From Nannocystis sp. (GTDB taxonomy: Bacteria > Myxococcota_A > Polyangia > Nannocystales > Nannocystaceae), in the NCBI RefSeq assembly GCF_016714285.1, contig NZ_JADJNN010000001.1, positions 930,001 through 994,000 on the forward strand: a DNA stretch of 64,000 bases, written 5' to 3'. Shown here piece by piece: positions 1 through 8,031 of this stretch. Each line of letters opens with the position of its first letter. The stretch's first letter is position 1. Made by a program: the position numbers and the translations under genes. A model generated the notes under the pieces. It ran no database searches. It was not told where the DNA came from and saw nothing but the letters and a program-made list of their open reading frames with translations.

Positions 1-654
1 CGCGACCTCGGCCACGTCGCCGGGGCACGAGTCGGAGAAGCTCAGCGACACGTGGTTGCGCTTGGCGCCGTCGCAGGCGACGTTGGCGATGCCGCACACG
101 CCCCCGCCCTGGCCGGCCAGCTGCGAGCTGCCGCCGACCACCGACATCGTGTAGGGCAGCCAGTCCGGCGGGCGGTTGGTGCTCAGGACCAGGTTGAAGG
201 GGGCGTAGTAGTTGCCGAGCTTCTGGAACACCGACGCCTTGACCTGCGGGTTGCCGCCGGCCAGCGGCGGGAAGTTGACGACGCCGTCGACCAGCGGCGA
301 GCAGTTGAGCGCCGCGTTGGCCGACTGCGGCCCGCCGCACAGCGGCGTGACCTGCACCCCGTCCATGGCCACGTACAGGACACCCGGCGTCGGGTCGAAG
401 TCGAAGCCCGCCTCCGGCGGGATGTCGAGCGCCGACAGCATCTCGACCGCCATGCTCTCGGCGTCGAACACGAGGGTGCCGTCGCGGATCGGCGGCACCG
501 TGCGCGGGTCGATGCGCCGCCCCGAGACCCGCTCGAGGTAGCTGCGCGGGCCCTCCGGCGCCACCGCCCACGGCGCCGACGCGCTGATTGCCTGCCCAGG
601 CTCAACCTCGATTGACAGCAGCGCGGGCAGCAGGAACGGTAGGGTATGCAGCAT
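1..654 (-). CDS. Secreted protein, possible metallopeptidase (3' truncated by window edge)
   Basis: The reading frame runs without a stop from an ATG at 654 to the window edge (218 codons). It begins with a short hydrophobic signal-like segment (MLHTLPFLLPALLS) followed by a soluble domain. The middle holds an aromatic YYAPFN motif and a VVGGSSQ motif, then VCGIANVACDG and a stretch ending VSLSFSDS. By family knowledge this order (YAPF...VGG...GIA..C......F.F) resembles the N-terminal half of myxobacterial secreted metzincin-like peptidases, whose HExxH would lie beyond the edge; that part is inference. The start at 654 is preferred because a TACCGT box lies 7 nt upstream, the spacing seen before many genes here. 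An in-frame ATG at 675 is the alternative. Confidence 0.6.
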   Translation of the reverse strand, partial: MLHTLPFLLPALLSIEVEPGQAISASAPWAVAPEGPRSYLERVSGRRIDPRTVPPIRDGTLVFDAESMAVEMLSALDIPPEAGFDFDPTPGVLYVAMDGVQVTPLCGGPQSANAALNCSPLVDGVVNFPPLAGGNPQVKASVFQKLGNYYAPFNLVLSTNRPPDWLPYTMSVVGGSSQLAGQGGGVCGIANVACDGAKRNHVSLSFSDSCPGDVAEVA

Positions 655-661
655 CGATCTC

Positions 662-667
662 ACGGTA
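662..667 (-). promoter_or_regulatory. -10 box (TACCGT) of a leaderless gene
   Basis: TACCGT on the minus strand ends 7 nt before the ATG at 654, so the predicted transcript would start at or next to the start codon. No Shine-Dalgarno sequence is present. Part of a recurring TAnnnT arrangement in this window. Confidence 0.4.
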
Positions 668-830
668 CAAACCATGGATCTGGCTGTCCAGGACTCTCGT
701 TGGTCCTCAATGTGACAAAACAAAGAAGACACGCAATCCGCGTCCAGGCGGGCCCATGGCGCCCACTCGCCGCTGGCGATCGCCGTGGCCGGCGTCCAGG
801 ACCTGGCCCAAAGGCCAGGTGAACCGAGGC

Positions 831-1484
831 CTACGCCTGCGGCGCCTTACCGCTGCCGAGGCTCGCGCCGACCAGCCACGCCGGATCGATGCCGACCGAT
901 CGCAGCGCCACCGCCCACATCGCCTCGGGCGCCGTCGACCACAGCCAGGCCGGCGTCACGCCAGGGCCGCTCCTGCCCTCGGGTCGCATCGGCACGACCA
1001 TCCAGCTGCCAGCGGCCATCTCCGACTCGAGCTGACCCGCGCCCCAGCCGGCGTAGCCGAGGAACGCCAGCGCCTCGGAGCCGTGGCCGCCGAGCCGCGG
1101 CGTCTCGAGGTCCCCGGCCTTGACCGCGTCGAGCGAGGTGGTGAGAAACAGCTCCGGCGTGAGCGCCTCGGCCAGCGGATCCCAGGCGACACGGTCGTGG
1201 AGGATGAAGCCCCGCGTCGGCTCGACCGGGCCGCCGAGGCGAACCGGGCGATCGTCCGGGCCCATCCAGTTGAGTCCGATCGCCCCGGCCATCTCGGCGA
1301 TGGTCGTCGGCAACGGGTTGTTGACGACCAGGCCGAAGGCGCCCTTGCGCGAGTGGTCGATCATCAGCACCACCGAGCGCACGAAGTTCGGGTCGCGCAG
1401 CTGCGGCACGGCGCACAGCAGTTGATGCGCGAGGCTCGAGCCGCCGACGCGCTCCTCGCCCTCTGCTTCGCGCTCGTCGGACAT
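831..1484 (-). CDS. YqgE/AlgH family protein (UPF0301)
   Basis: The 217-residue product matches the YqgE/AlgH (UPF0301) family. It has the early Q-LLCAVPQLRDPNF segment, the SVVLMIDH and GLVVNNP motifs, a GGPVE motif, and the late FLGYAGWGAGQLESE motif with the W.GQLE core that defines the family. The biochemical role is unknown; in Pseudomonas AlgH has been linked to regulation. An open frame continues upstream to 1637, but that part is the translated tRNA-Leu and a 12-bp repeat. The ATG at 1484 gives a normal acidic N-terminus just before the conserved domain. It lies 75 bp downstream of tRNA-Leu on the same strand with no visible terminator between, so read-through transcription is possible. 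Confidence 0.9.
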   Translation of the reverse strand: MSDEREAEGEERVGGSSLAHQLLCAVPQLRDPNFVRSVVLMIDHSRKGAFGLVVNNPLPTTIAEMAGAIGLNWMGPDDRPVRLGGPVEPTRGFILHDRVAWDPLAEALTPELFLTTSLDAVKAGDLETPRLGGHGSEALAFLGYAGWGAGQLESEMAAGSWMVVPMRPEGRSGPGVTPAWLWSTAPEAMWAVALRSVGIDPAWLVGASLGSGKAPQA

Positions 1485-1501
1485 CGCCAAATTTCGCAGC
1501 C

Positions 1502-1543
1502 CAGTTTGCGGCCCGGTTTGCGGCCCAGTTTGCGGCCCAGTTA
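1502..1543. repeat. 12-bp tandem repeat (three and a half units)
   Basis: CAGTTTGCGGCC is repeated in phase: units at 1502, 1514 (one change, CGG), 1526, and a half unit at 1538. It lies between tRNA-Leu and the YqgE/AlgH gene. Similar 12-bp-period arrays occur at 23.2 and 31.6 kb. Confidence 0.85.
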
Positions 1544-1558
1544 CAGGGAGTATCGAAG

Positions 1559-1643
1559 TGCCAGAGGTCGGACTCGAACCGACACGAGTTTTTGGCTCAA
1601 CGGATTTTGAGTCCGCCGCGTCTACCGATTTCGCCACTCTGGC
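1559..1643 (-). tRNA. tRNA-Leu (anticodon CAA)
   Basis: The 85-nt cloverleaf has a 7-bp acceptor stem (GCCAGAG/CTCTGGC), a D-arm with GGTAGACGC, an anticodon stem GCGGA/TCCGT around loop CTCAAAA (anticodon CAA, reads UUG), a long class II variable arm and a GGTTCGAGTCC T-arm. The discriminator is A. CCA is not encoded, so it must be added post-transcriptionally. Translating it produces the spurious N-terminus MAKSVDAADSKS seen upstream of the YqgE/AlgH gene. Confidence 0.95.
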
Positions 1644-1730
1644 GAGCGGACGCCCTTCCTTAGCACGGGCCTCGCGGGCCTCGCAAGAGGCCGGATCGGC
1701 CGAACGAAACGGACCCGCGGGTGATCTGGA

Positions 1731-2543
1731 TCAGGGCGTGTCGTCGAGGCTCACGCTGATGTCGCCCGCGGGCGCGTCGACCCAGACCTTGACGCTGCCG
1801 CCCCCGACCTCGCGCGTGAACGAACCGCGGGTGATGCTCGACACGGTGCCCGTGTGGACCCGGATCTCGCGGCCGCTGAGGCGCAGATCGAGGTCGGCGT
1901 CGGAGCGCAGCACGACCTCGACGTCGCCGTGGCGGGCCTCGATCACGAGGTCGTTGCCGCCGGCGCCGGTCTGGTAGATCTGGGCGCCGCCGTTGCCGGT
2001 GTAGGCGTCGAGGTTGCCGGATGTTCGCAGGTGCAGGTTGCCGTCGCCGGTGCGCACCGCGAGCCCGCCCGCGCCGCCGTCGATGTCGACGTGGCCGACC
2101 CCGACGTCGGCGCTGATGTTGCCGGTGACCGCGAACACGTACACGTCGCCGAGCTCGGTGACCAGCTCGAGGTCGCGGTCCGGCGGCAGGCGGATCTCGT
2201 CGACCTCGAAGTCGACCTGGCCGTGCAGCTTGAGCGGGACCTCGGCCCGCAGCTCGGCGAAGCGCTGGTCGACGGCCCACACGATCGCCGAGCCGAGCGC
2301 CTGGTCCTTCGCCAGCTGCGCGGTGCCGCCGATCGATCGCCACGCGCCGGTGAGCTCGAGCCCGGGAGCCAGCTCGTCGCCCAGCACCGTCAGCGGCGTG
2401 GGCCCGAGCTGGATGCGCACGACGTCGATGTCCGTGAGCGGATAGCTGGCCTCGACGTTGGCCTCGCCGCGGAAGCCGAACACGCAGGCGCCGAGCGACA
2501 GCGCCGACAGCACGAACAGCACGGTGGCGGTGCGGCGCAGCAT
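1731..2543 (-). CDS. DUF4097-like putative lipoprotein
   Basis: The 270-residue product has a short signal peptide ending in a possible lipobox (SLGAC, cysteine about residue 20). From about residue 120 onward it has repeated short beta-strand units (GNISADVGVGHVDIDGG, VRTGDGNLHLRTSGN, EARHGDVEVVL, SGREIRVHTG). This is the regular right-handed beta pattern of DUF4097/adhesin-like domains. Function is not known; a surface-exposed scaffold is inferred. It is the last gene of the aat operon: its ATG at 2543 shares one base with the TGA of the preceding gene (TGATG), which suggests translational coupling. Confidence 0.75.
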   Translation of the reverse strand: MLRRTATVLFVLSALSLGACVFGFRGEANVEASYPLTDIDVVRIQLGPTPLTVLGDELAPGLELTGAWRSIGGTAQLAKDQALGSAIVWAVDQRFAELRAEVPLKLHGQVDFEVDEIRLPPDRDLELVTELGDVYVFAVTGNISADVGVGHVDIDGGAGGLAVRTGDGNLHLRTSGNLDAYTGNGGAQIYQTGAGGNDLVIEARHGDVEVVLRSDADLDLRLSGREIRVHTGTVSSITRGSFTREVGGGSVKVWVDAPAGDISVSLDDTP

Positions 2544-3847
2544 CAGAAGTACACTCCCACGCCGGTGCCCAGCTCGAGGGTGAGGGCGTTGCGAGACACG
2601 GCGCGGTCGTCGTGGCCGCCAGGGCCAGGCCCGCTGAAGAAGCGCGGACCGCCCAGCGGGGCGCTGATCCGCGGCGTCAGGTTCAGCGACCAGCGGCTGA
2701 GGATGAAGAAGCGCAGGTCGAGCTGGGCGTAGGGGATCGCGGCGAAGCTGCCCTGCCCCGCCGGCGCCTGCGCACCGGCCGGCACCAGCGGCGTGGGCGA
2801 GCGCCCGAAGCTGCCCTGCAGGATCACGCCAGCGGCGACGCCGAGCCACATCCGGCTGCGCTCGAGCACGCGGTACGACAGGCGCAGGCCGCCCTGCAGC
2901 GTCGTGCGCGTGAAGCCCTGACCCTGCTTGACCGAGAGATCGCCGGCGCCGACGCTGAAGCGCCGCGCGACCTGGCCGAGCACGCTGAGGCTCCAGTCGG
3001 CGAAGAAGCCGGCCGCTGGATCGCCGGGGCGCTGACCGACCGTCGCCATGCGCGTCATCTCGAGCGCGACGCGATGCCGCGTGCGCGGCTCCGGGGCGCG
3101 CAGACCCGAGGCGGTCGCGTAGGCCTCCATGATCTGCGAGGCGTAGAGCATCTGCAGGCCGCCGCTCAGCACGCCGTAGCCGACCGCGCCGATCGCCTCG
3201 CCCGCATAGCTGCCGCTGGCGAGCCCGCGTGTGGACACGTCGGTGCCGCCGCCCGTGCGCTGCATGAGGCCGGCACCGAGCGCCAGGGCGATCGTGCCGA
3301 ACAAGATCCCGACGCCCTTGCCGGGCTGGCGGTTGATCATCTGCCCGAGACCGGGGACCACCGCCGACAGCACCGGCGCGACCACCCGCTTCCACCGCCG
3401 CGGCGGCGGAGCCTCGGGTCCCGACGTCGCGGATGCCATCGCGGGCGCCAGCGGCTCGCCCGCGCTCCCGCGGGCGCCCGCGGGCGTGAGCTCGAAGCGG
3501 GCGCGCCGACCCTTCTCGACCGAGAGCGTGATCCGACCACCGCGCGCCGTGTCGTCGATCGCGTACTCGCCGGGCGGCAGGTCGAGCTGCGCCCGCCCGC
3601 CTGCTTGCAGCTGCAAGGTCGCAACCAGCGCACCCTTGCTGTCGCGCACGCTCACGCTGCCGGCCTCGGGCCGCGTGCTCACCAGCTCGAGGCCGCCGCG
3701 CTGCGAGGCGTCGACGACGACCGGTGGCGGCGCGATCGGTGGCGTGCTCGGGCTGCTCGCAGGGCTCGCCACCGGCGCGGGGCCGACGGCGGGGGTGGTG
3801 GTCGGCGGCGGAGCAGCCAGCGCGGCGACCAGGAGACAGCGCAGCAC
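2543..3847 (-). CDS. Exported protein with Pro-rich N-terminus and hydrophobic core, function unknown
   Basis: The 434-residue product starts at GTG 3847 with a signal-like stretch (VLRCLLVAALAAP), a Pro/Thr/Ala-rich linker, and a beta-rich domain at about residues 50-120 that includes LDLPPGEYAIDD, reminiscent of PEGA/carboxypeptidase-regulatory folds. It then has a short Pro-rich stretch, hydrophobic segments (PVLSAVVPGLGQMINR; GVGILFGTIALALGAGLMQ), and a C-terminal region of alternating residues ending in an aromatic (GVGVYF), consistent with outer-membrane strands. It sits 7 bp after aat and overlaps the DUF4097 gene by one base. A TATAAC box overlaps the aat stop codon and ends 6 nt before the GTG, so it may also be transcribed independently as a leaderless mRNA. 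Confidence 0.65.
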   Translation of the reverse strand: MLRCLLVAALAAPPPTTTPAVGPAPVASPASSPSTPPIAPPPVVVDASQRGGLELVSTRPEAGSVSVRDSKGALVATLQLQAGGRAQLDLPPGEYAIDDTARGGRITLSVEKGRRARFELTPAGARGSAGEPLAPAMASATSGPEAPPPRRWKRVVAPVLSAVVPGLGQMINRQPGKGVGILFGTIALALGAGLMQRTGGGTDVSTRGLASGSYAGEAIGAVGYGVLSGGLQMLYASQIMEAYATASGLRAPEPRTRHRVALEMTRMATVGQRPGDPAAGFFADWSLSVLGQVARRFSVGAGDLSVKQGQGFTRTTLQGGLRLSYRVLERSRMWLGVAAGVILQGSFGRSPTPLVPAGAQAPAGQGSFAAIPYAQLDLRFFILSRWSLNLTPRISAPLGGPRFFSGPGPGGHDDRAVSRNALTLELGTGVGVYF

Positions 3848-3853
3848 CCGGCC

Positions 3854-3859
3854 GTTATA
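3854..3859 (-). promoter_or_regulatory. Internal -10 box (TATAAC) overlapping the aat stop codon
   Basis: TATAAC on the minus strand ends 6 nt before the GTG at 3847 and contains the TAA stop of aat. The placement suggests a leaderless internal promoter for the two downstream genes. Confidence 0.35.
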
Positions 3860-4601
3860 GGCGGGGTGGCGCCTCGGCGTCCAGGGGTGTGAAGCCTTCG
3901 TGGGCCGCTTCGGGATCGAGTTGCCAGGGCCCGAGGCGTCCAGGCGCCCGGACCCCGCGCCCCAGCGCCGCGAGGAACTCCTCCCGCTCGAGCTCGCGGC
4001 CACCCAGGCCGCGCAGATGCTCCGTGGCGACCTGACAGTCGACGAGCTGGAACTGCCAGCGCTCGAGCTGCCGCACCAGCGCCACGAAGGCCAGCTTCGA
4101 GGCGCCGGGCTGGCGACTGAACATGCTCTCACCGAAGAACACCGCCCCGATCGCCAGCCCGTAGAGGCCGCCGACCAGCAGCTCGCCGTCCCACACCTCG
4201 ACGCTGTGGGCCAGGCCGAGGCCGTGCAAGCGGGTGAAGGCCGCCCCGATCTCGGGCGTGATCCAGGTGCGATCCTGTCCGGGCCGCGGCTCGCTGGCGC
4301 AGGCGGCGATGACCGCCGCGAAGTCGGTGTCGAGGGTGATCCGCAGACAGGCCCGCAGCTGGCGCTTGCGCAGCGTCCGCGGCACGTGCAGACCGCCGGG
4401 CAGGGTCACGACCATGCGCGGCGCGGGGCAAAACCACATGCGCGGCTCGTCGGCGGCGTTCCACGGGAAGATGCCGCGCGCGTAGGCCAGCAACAGCCGC
4501 GCCGGCTCGAGGCCGCCGCCGATCGCCAGCAGCCCGTCCGGCTCGGCCCGCCGCGGATCGGGGAACACCGCGAGATCGTCGGGCAGCAGGTAGATCGGCA
4601 T
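3855..4601 (-). CDS. aat: Leucyl/phenylalanyl-tRNA--protein transferase
   Basis: The 248-residue cytosolic enzyme transfers Leu or Phe from aminoacyl-tRNA to N-terminal Arg/Lys of proteins, marking them for ClpAP (N-end rule). Hallmarks seen: FPDPRRAEPDGLLAIGG near the N-terminus, GIFPWN, WFCPAPRMV, SVEVWDGELLVGGLYG, and GAVFFGESMFS followed by ASKLAF. Length is typical for the family. ATG 4601 fits the conserved MPIYLLPDDLAVFP start. It lies 19 bp downstream of the lipoprotein hydrolase gene and heads a run of three closely spaced genes; the two downstream genes are envelope proteins with no obvious link to protein turnover. Confidence 0.95.
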   Translation of the reverse strand: MPIYLLPDDLAVFPDPRRAEPDGLLAIGGGLEPARLLLAYARGIFPWNAADEPRMWFCPAPRMVVTLPGGLHVPRTLRKRQLRACLRITLDTDFAAVIAACASEPRPGQDRTWITPEIGAAFTRLHGLGLAHSVEVWDGELLVGGLYGLAIGAVFFGESMFSRQPGASKLAFVALVRQLERWQFQLVDCQVATEHLRGLGGRELEREEFLAALGRGVRAPGRLGPWQLDPEAAHEGFTPLDAEAPPRL

Positions 4602-4620
4602 GAGGCGGGCCAGTCTCGCC

Positions 4621-6186
4621 TCAGGACGCGTCGAAGTCGATCTCGAGATCGACGTCCGCGAGCACCACCGCCTGGTCGCCCGAGCACGCGAGCTGCGGGT
4701 GCGTGCAGGTGACGAGCTTGTCGCCGGGGAGCAGGCCGCGCAGCGCGTAGTAGCCGTCGACGTCGCTGCGGGTGACATGAAAGCCGCCGACCGCGATCGC
4801 GGCGTCGGCCACCCCGAAGCCGTCCGGATCGGTGACCCGCCCGCGGATCACATGCGTCCCGGTGCGCGCGGCGACCGTGGCGAACAGCCAGTCCTGCGCG
4901 GTCGCCCGCGTGCTCGCGTCGTCGATGATCCAGGCGTCCGTGTGGCCCACCCCCGGCACCGCCAGCGTCGTCACCGGATCGCCGAAGGACGCGAGCAAGG
5001 CCACGCCCTTCTGGCTGTTGGCCATCCCGCCGTCGCCCGCCGCGCCCCACGAGAGCAGGGCCGCACGGCCGTTCACGCGGCCCATCCGGGTCGCCGACGC
5101 GGCCCCCTGGTCAGGCGTCAGCGGCGTCACCACGTCGGCGTGGCTGTGCATGAAGAAGCCGAGCCAGTGGTCGGCGATGAGGTCGTTGTACAGGCCGACG
5201 TAGCTGGTGGAGATCGACCCGCGCGAGAAGCCGGTGCTGATCACGGCGCCCGGATCGCCGCCGAACTCGGCGAGCGTGCGGCGCAGGTTCAGGTCCCAGT
5301 AGGCCACGGCCGCGTTGACGTCGCCCCAGCCGAAGTCGAGGTTGGCGTCGGCCTGGATGTACGGAAACACCACCACGATGTAGCTGCGACAGCCGGCGAC
5401 GTGGTAGCCGAGGCGGGCGTCGTCGACCTTGCCGGTGAACGCGTTGGTCTTGTTGCACGGCGACTCGACGACCACCGGGTAGCTGCGACCGGGCTCCCAG
5501 TCCGGCGGCAGGTAGAGCCCGTGGTACACACCCTTGCCGGCGTACTCGGGCGCGACGACCTTGACGAAGGCGCCGGGCGTCGGCGGGCCGGCGCCGAGGG
5601 CCGGCAGCGGCGGGCAGCTCGGGTGGTCGCCCTGCTGCACCACCGTCACCTCCGCGAAGGCCTCGGCGCCGGCGTGCTTCGCCGTGATCTGCACGACGCC
5701 CGCGGCCGTGTTGTCGGCCTGGAAGCTGCCGCCGAAGCGCGTGAGCTCGCCGAGCGGCGGGTCGGCCAGGGTCCACTCGGCGAGCACCGGCACGGCGTTC
5801 ATGTCGGCGTCGACCAGCTCGGCGACGAAGCGCTGTGGGAACGACCAGCCGCTCGCGACCGTGACGAGCGCGTCGGGCGGGCTGATGCGCAGCGTCATCG
5901 CCGGGGCGCCGGTGCTGCTGTCGCCGCTGCTCCCGCTGCTGGTGGCCGTCACGGCGCTCGTGCTGGCGTCGCTGCTCGTGCTGCTCGTACTGCTCGTGCT
6001 GGCGTCGCTGCTCGTGCTGCTCGTGGTCGTGCTCGCGTCGCTCGTCGCCACGCCGCTCGTCGGTGCCGCGCTGGTGCTCGCGTCACTGCTGCTGCTCACC
6101 GTGCCGGTGTCGCTGGTCGTCCCGGTGGCTCCGTTGGCCGCGGCTCCGCAGGCCGCGAGGAGCACAGGGGCGACGATCCAGCGCAC
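4621..6186 (-). CDS. Lipoprotein serine hydrolase/esterase with Ser/Thr-rich linker
   Basis: The 521-residue product starts at GTG 6186 with a signal peptide and lipobox (VLLAACG), so it is predicted to be a lipoprotein. Residues about 20-90 are almost only Ser, Thr, Ala and Asp, a flexible linker built from near-repeats of SDASTSS. An Ig-like domain follows (about 95-180), then an alpha/beta-hydrolase-type domain with the nucleophile elbow GFSRGS at about residue 320 and a late GVGHTDAW segment that could supply the histidine. The C-terminus is a carboxypeptidase-regulatory-like beta domain (IRGRVTDPDGFGVADAAIAVGG). Substrate unknown; a surface esterase or polymer-degrading activity is inferred. 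The simple-sequence linker is visible as GCTCGT-type repeats around 5.93-6.10 kb. Confidence 0.75.
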   Translation of the reverse strand: MRWIVAPVLLAACGAAANGATGTTSDTGTVSSSSDASTSAAPTSGVATSDASTTTSSTSSDASTSSTSSTSSDASTSAVTATSSGSSGDSSTGAPAMTLRISPPDALVTVASGWSFPQRFVAELVDADMNAVPVLAEWTLADPPLGELTRFGGSFQADNTAAGVVQITAKHAGAEAFAEVTVVQQGDHPSCPPLPALGAGPPTPGAFVKVVAPEYAGKGVYHGLYLPPDWEPGRSYPVVVESPCNKTNAFTGKVDDARLGYHVAGCRSYIVVVFPYIQADANLDFGWGDVNAAVAYWDLNLRRTLAEFGGDPGAVISTGFSRGSISTSYVGLYNDLIADHWLGFFMHSHADVVTPLTPDQGAASATRMGRVNGRAALLSWGAAGDGGMANSQKGVALLASFGDPVTTLAVPGVGHTDAWIIDDASTRATAQDWLFATVAARTGTHVIRGRVTDPDGFGVADAAIAVGGFHVTRSDVDGYYALRGLLPGDKLVTCTHPQLACSGDQAVVLADVDLEIDFDAS

Positions 6187-6194
6187 GCTCGCCG

Positions 6195-6200
6195 ACCTTA
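6195..6200 (-). promoter_or_regulatory. -10 box (TAAGGT) of a near-leaderless gene
   Basis: TAAGGT on the minus strand ends 8 nt before the GTG start at 6186; no ribosome binding site precedes the start. Confidence 0.4.
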
Positions 6201-6258
6201 GCAGCCCCGTGCGCGCGACGGGGCGCGGCGCCTCGCCAGCACCGCAGCCAACGCCGTG

Positions 6259-7974
6259 TCAGCGGCGCGCGATCGCGGCGGCCGAGAGGCCGTAGGCGCG
6301 GGTGGCGTACTCCTCGAGCATGCGCTCGGTGTTGAAGTACGACGCCGCGAACGCGATGCAGTCGCGCATCATCTCGCCCCAGCGGGCCTGGTTGCTGAAG
6401 TACAGCGGCAGGATCTCCTCGTCGAGCGCGCGGTACAGGCGGTCGGCGTCCTGCTCGTCGGCCCCGTGGTCGCCGCTGTGGGCCGCGTCGATGACCCAGC
6501 CGGTGTGGCCCTGCACGTAGCCCTCGCACCACCAGCCGTCGCGCACGCTGAAGTTGGGCACGCCGTTGTGGGCCGCCTTCATGCCGCTGGTGCCCGAGGC
6601 CTCGAGCGGCGGCATCGGCGTGTTGAGCCAGAGGTCGACGCCGGCGACGATCTTGCCGGCCACGCGCATGTCGTAGCTCGGCACGAAGACCAGGCGCACG
6701 TACGGGAGCAGCGCCTCCTGCTGGCGAAACACCGCCTCGATCAGGCGCTTGCCGTCGTGGTCCTTGGGGTGGGCCTTGCCGGAGAACACGATCTGCAGCG
6801 AGCCCCAGCGCCCGCCGATCTCACGCAGGCGCCGGACGTCGCGCAGGAGCAGCATGATGCGCTTGTAGCCGGTGACGCGGCGGGCGAAGCCGATGGTGAA
6901 GCGGTCGGCCTCGAAGTGGTGCGGACCGAGGGTGTTGATCTCGTCGATGAGCGACTGCTTGGCGGCGCGGTGGGCCGCGACGATCTCGGCGGTCGGGATC
7001 TTCTGGGCCGCGCGCAGGGCGTGGCCGTGGCGGCGCCACGCGGGCACGTGGCGGTCGAGCACCGCCTGCATCGGCGGTGCGGTCCAGGTCGCCGAGTGCA
7101 CGCCGTTGGTGACCGCGTGGATCTCGTGCCCGGGGAACATGCCGCGCGAGACCTCGGCGTGGCGCATCGACACGCCGTTGACGAAGCCGCTGAGCTCGAG
7201 CCCGAGGATGCTCATGTTGAGCTCGGTGGTGAGGAGGCGCGGGATCTCGGCCACGCGCGCGACCGCCTCGGCGCCGAACACCTCCTCGGCGAGCGCGCGC
7301 GGGAAGCGGTCGTGGCCGGCGGGGATCGGGGTGTGCGTGGTGAACACGCAGGCCGCCCGCACCTGGGCCAGACAGGCCGCGAGCGTCGGGTCCTTGGTGT
7401 GCTCCCAGATGTCCTTGAGCAGGTCGATCGCCAGCAGGGCCGAGTGGCCCTCGTTCATGTGATAGCGGGTCGGCTGGAGCCCGAGCGCGATGAGCATCTG
7501 GCGCCCGCCGATGCCGAGTACGGCCTCCTGCGTGAGCCGGTAGCGCTCCTCGAAGCCGTAGAGGTGATCCGAGATCCGACGATCGTCGGCCGAGTTTCCC
7601 TCGAGGTCCGTGTCGAGGAGGTACACCGGGATGTGGTGACCGTCGACGCCAGCGACGCGGTAGCGCCACACGCCGATCCGCAGGTCGCGGCCCTGGATGT
7701 GGATCACGACCTCGTTGTGCAGGCGCTCGAGGTGCAGCTCCGGCGCCCACACGACGTCCTTCTCGGTCTGATGGCCGTGGGCGTCGAGCACCTGGCGGAA
7801 GTAGCCCTTGCGGTACAGCAGGGTCACGCCGACCATCGGCAGGCCCATGTCGGCGGCGCTGCGCAGGGTGTCGCCCGCGAGCACGCCGAGGCCGCCGGAG
7901 TAGGTTGGGATCTCGCTCGCAAGAGCGATCTCCATCGAGAAGTACGCGATCAGGTCCTTCGGAGCCGCGGTCAT
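6259..7974 (-). CDS. glgP: Alpha-glucan phosphorylase (GT35, short form)
   Basis: The 571-residue cytosolic enzyme is predicted to release glucose-1-phosphate from glycogen or maltodextrins. It belongs to the shorter, non-E. coli-type glucan phosphorylase group (TIGR02094-like): it starts IAYFSMEIALASEIPTYSGGLG, has THTPIPAGHDRF, NMSILGLELSG, the GYKR motif (VTGYKRIMLLLRD), and the PLP-lysine segment EASGTSGMKAAHNG. No signal peptide is present. It lies 57 bp downstream of the glucoamylase gene on the same strand, so the two are probably co-transcribed. Context suggests that sugars released outside are finally handled by this enzyme, or that it mobilises storage glycogen. Confidence 0.93.
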   Translation of the reverse strand: MTAAPKDLIAYFSMEIALASEIPTYSGGLGVLAGDTLRSAADMGLPMVGVTLLYRKGYFRQVLDAHGHQTEKDVVWAPELHLERLHNEVVIHIQGRDLRIGVWRYRVAGVDGHHIPVYLLDTDLEGNSADDRRISDHLYGFEERYRLTQEAVLGIGGRQMLIALGLQPTRYHMNEGHSALLAIDLLKDIWEHTKDPTLAACLAQVRAACVFTTHTPIPAGHDRFPRALAEEVFGAEAVARVAEIPRLLTTELNMSILGLELSGFVNGVSMRHAEVSRGMFPGHEIHAVTNGVHSATWTAPPMQAVLDRHVPAWRRHGHALRAAQKIPTAEIVAAHRAAKQSLIDEINTLGPHHFEADRFTIGFARRVTGYKRIMLLLRDVRRLREIGGRWGSLQIVFSGKAHPKDHDGKRLIEAVFRQQEALLPYVRLVFVPSYDMRVAGKIVAGVDLWLNTPMPPLEASGTSGMKAAHNGVPNFSVRDGWWCEGYVQGHTGWVIDAAHSGDHGADEQDADRLYRALDEEILPLYFSNQARWGEMMRDCIAFAASYFNTERMLEEYATRAYGLSAAAIARR

Positions 7975-8031
7975 GAGTGCGCGCGATGATGCGACGCGGC
8001 CGCGGCCGCGGTCAAGCTGAACGCGGTGCGA

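Noticed and set aside
655..675. Alternative ATG at 675 for the first gene
   Set aside because: It would place the -10-like TACCGT box inside the coding region; kept only as an alternative.
1485..1637. N-terminal extension of the YqgE/AlgH protein beginning MAKSVDAADSK
   Set aside because: It is the translated tRNA-Leu followed by the 12-bp repeat; ATG 1484 gives the normal family start.
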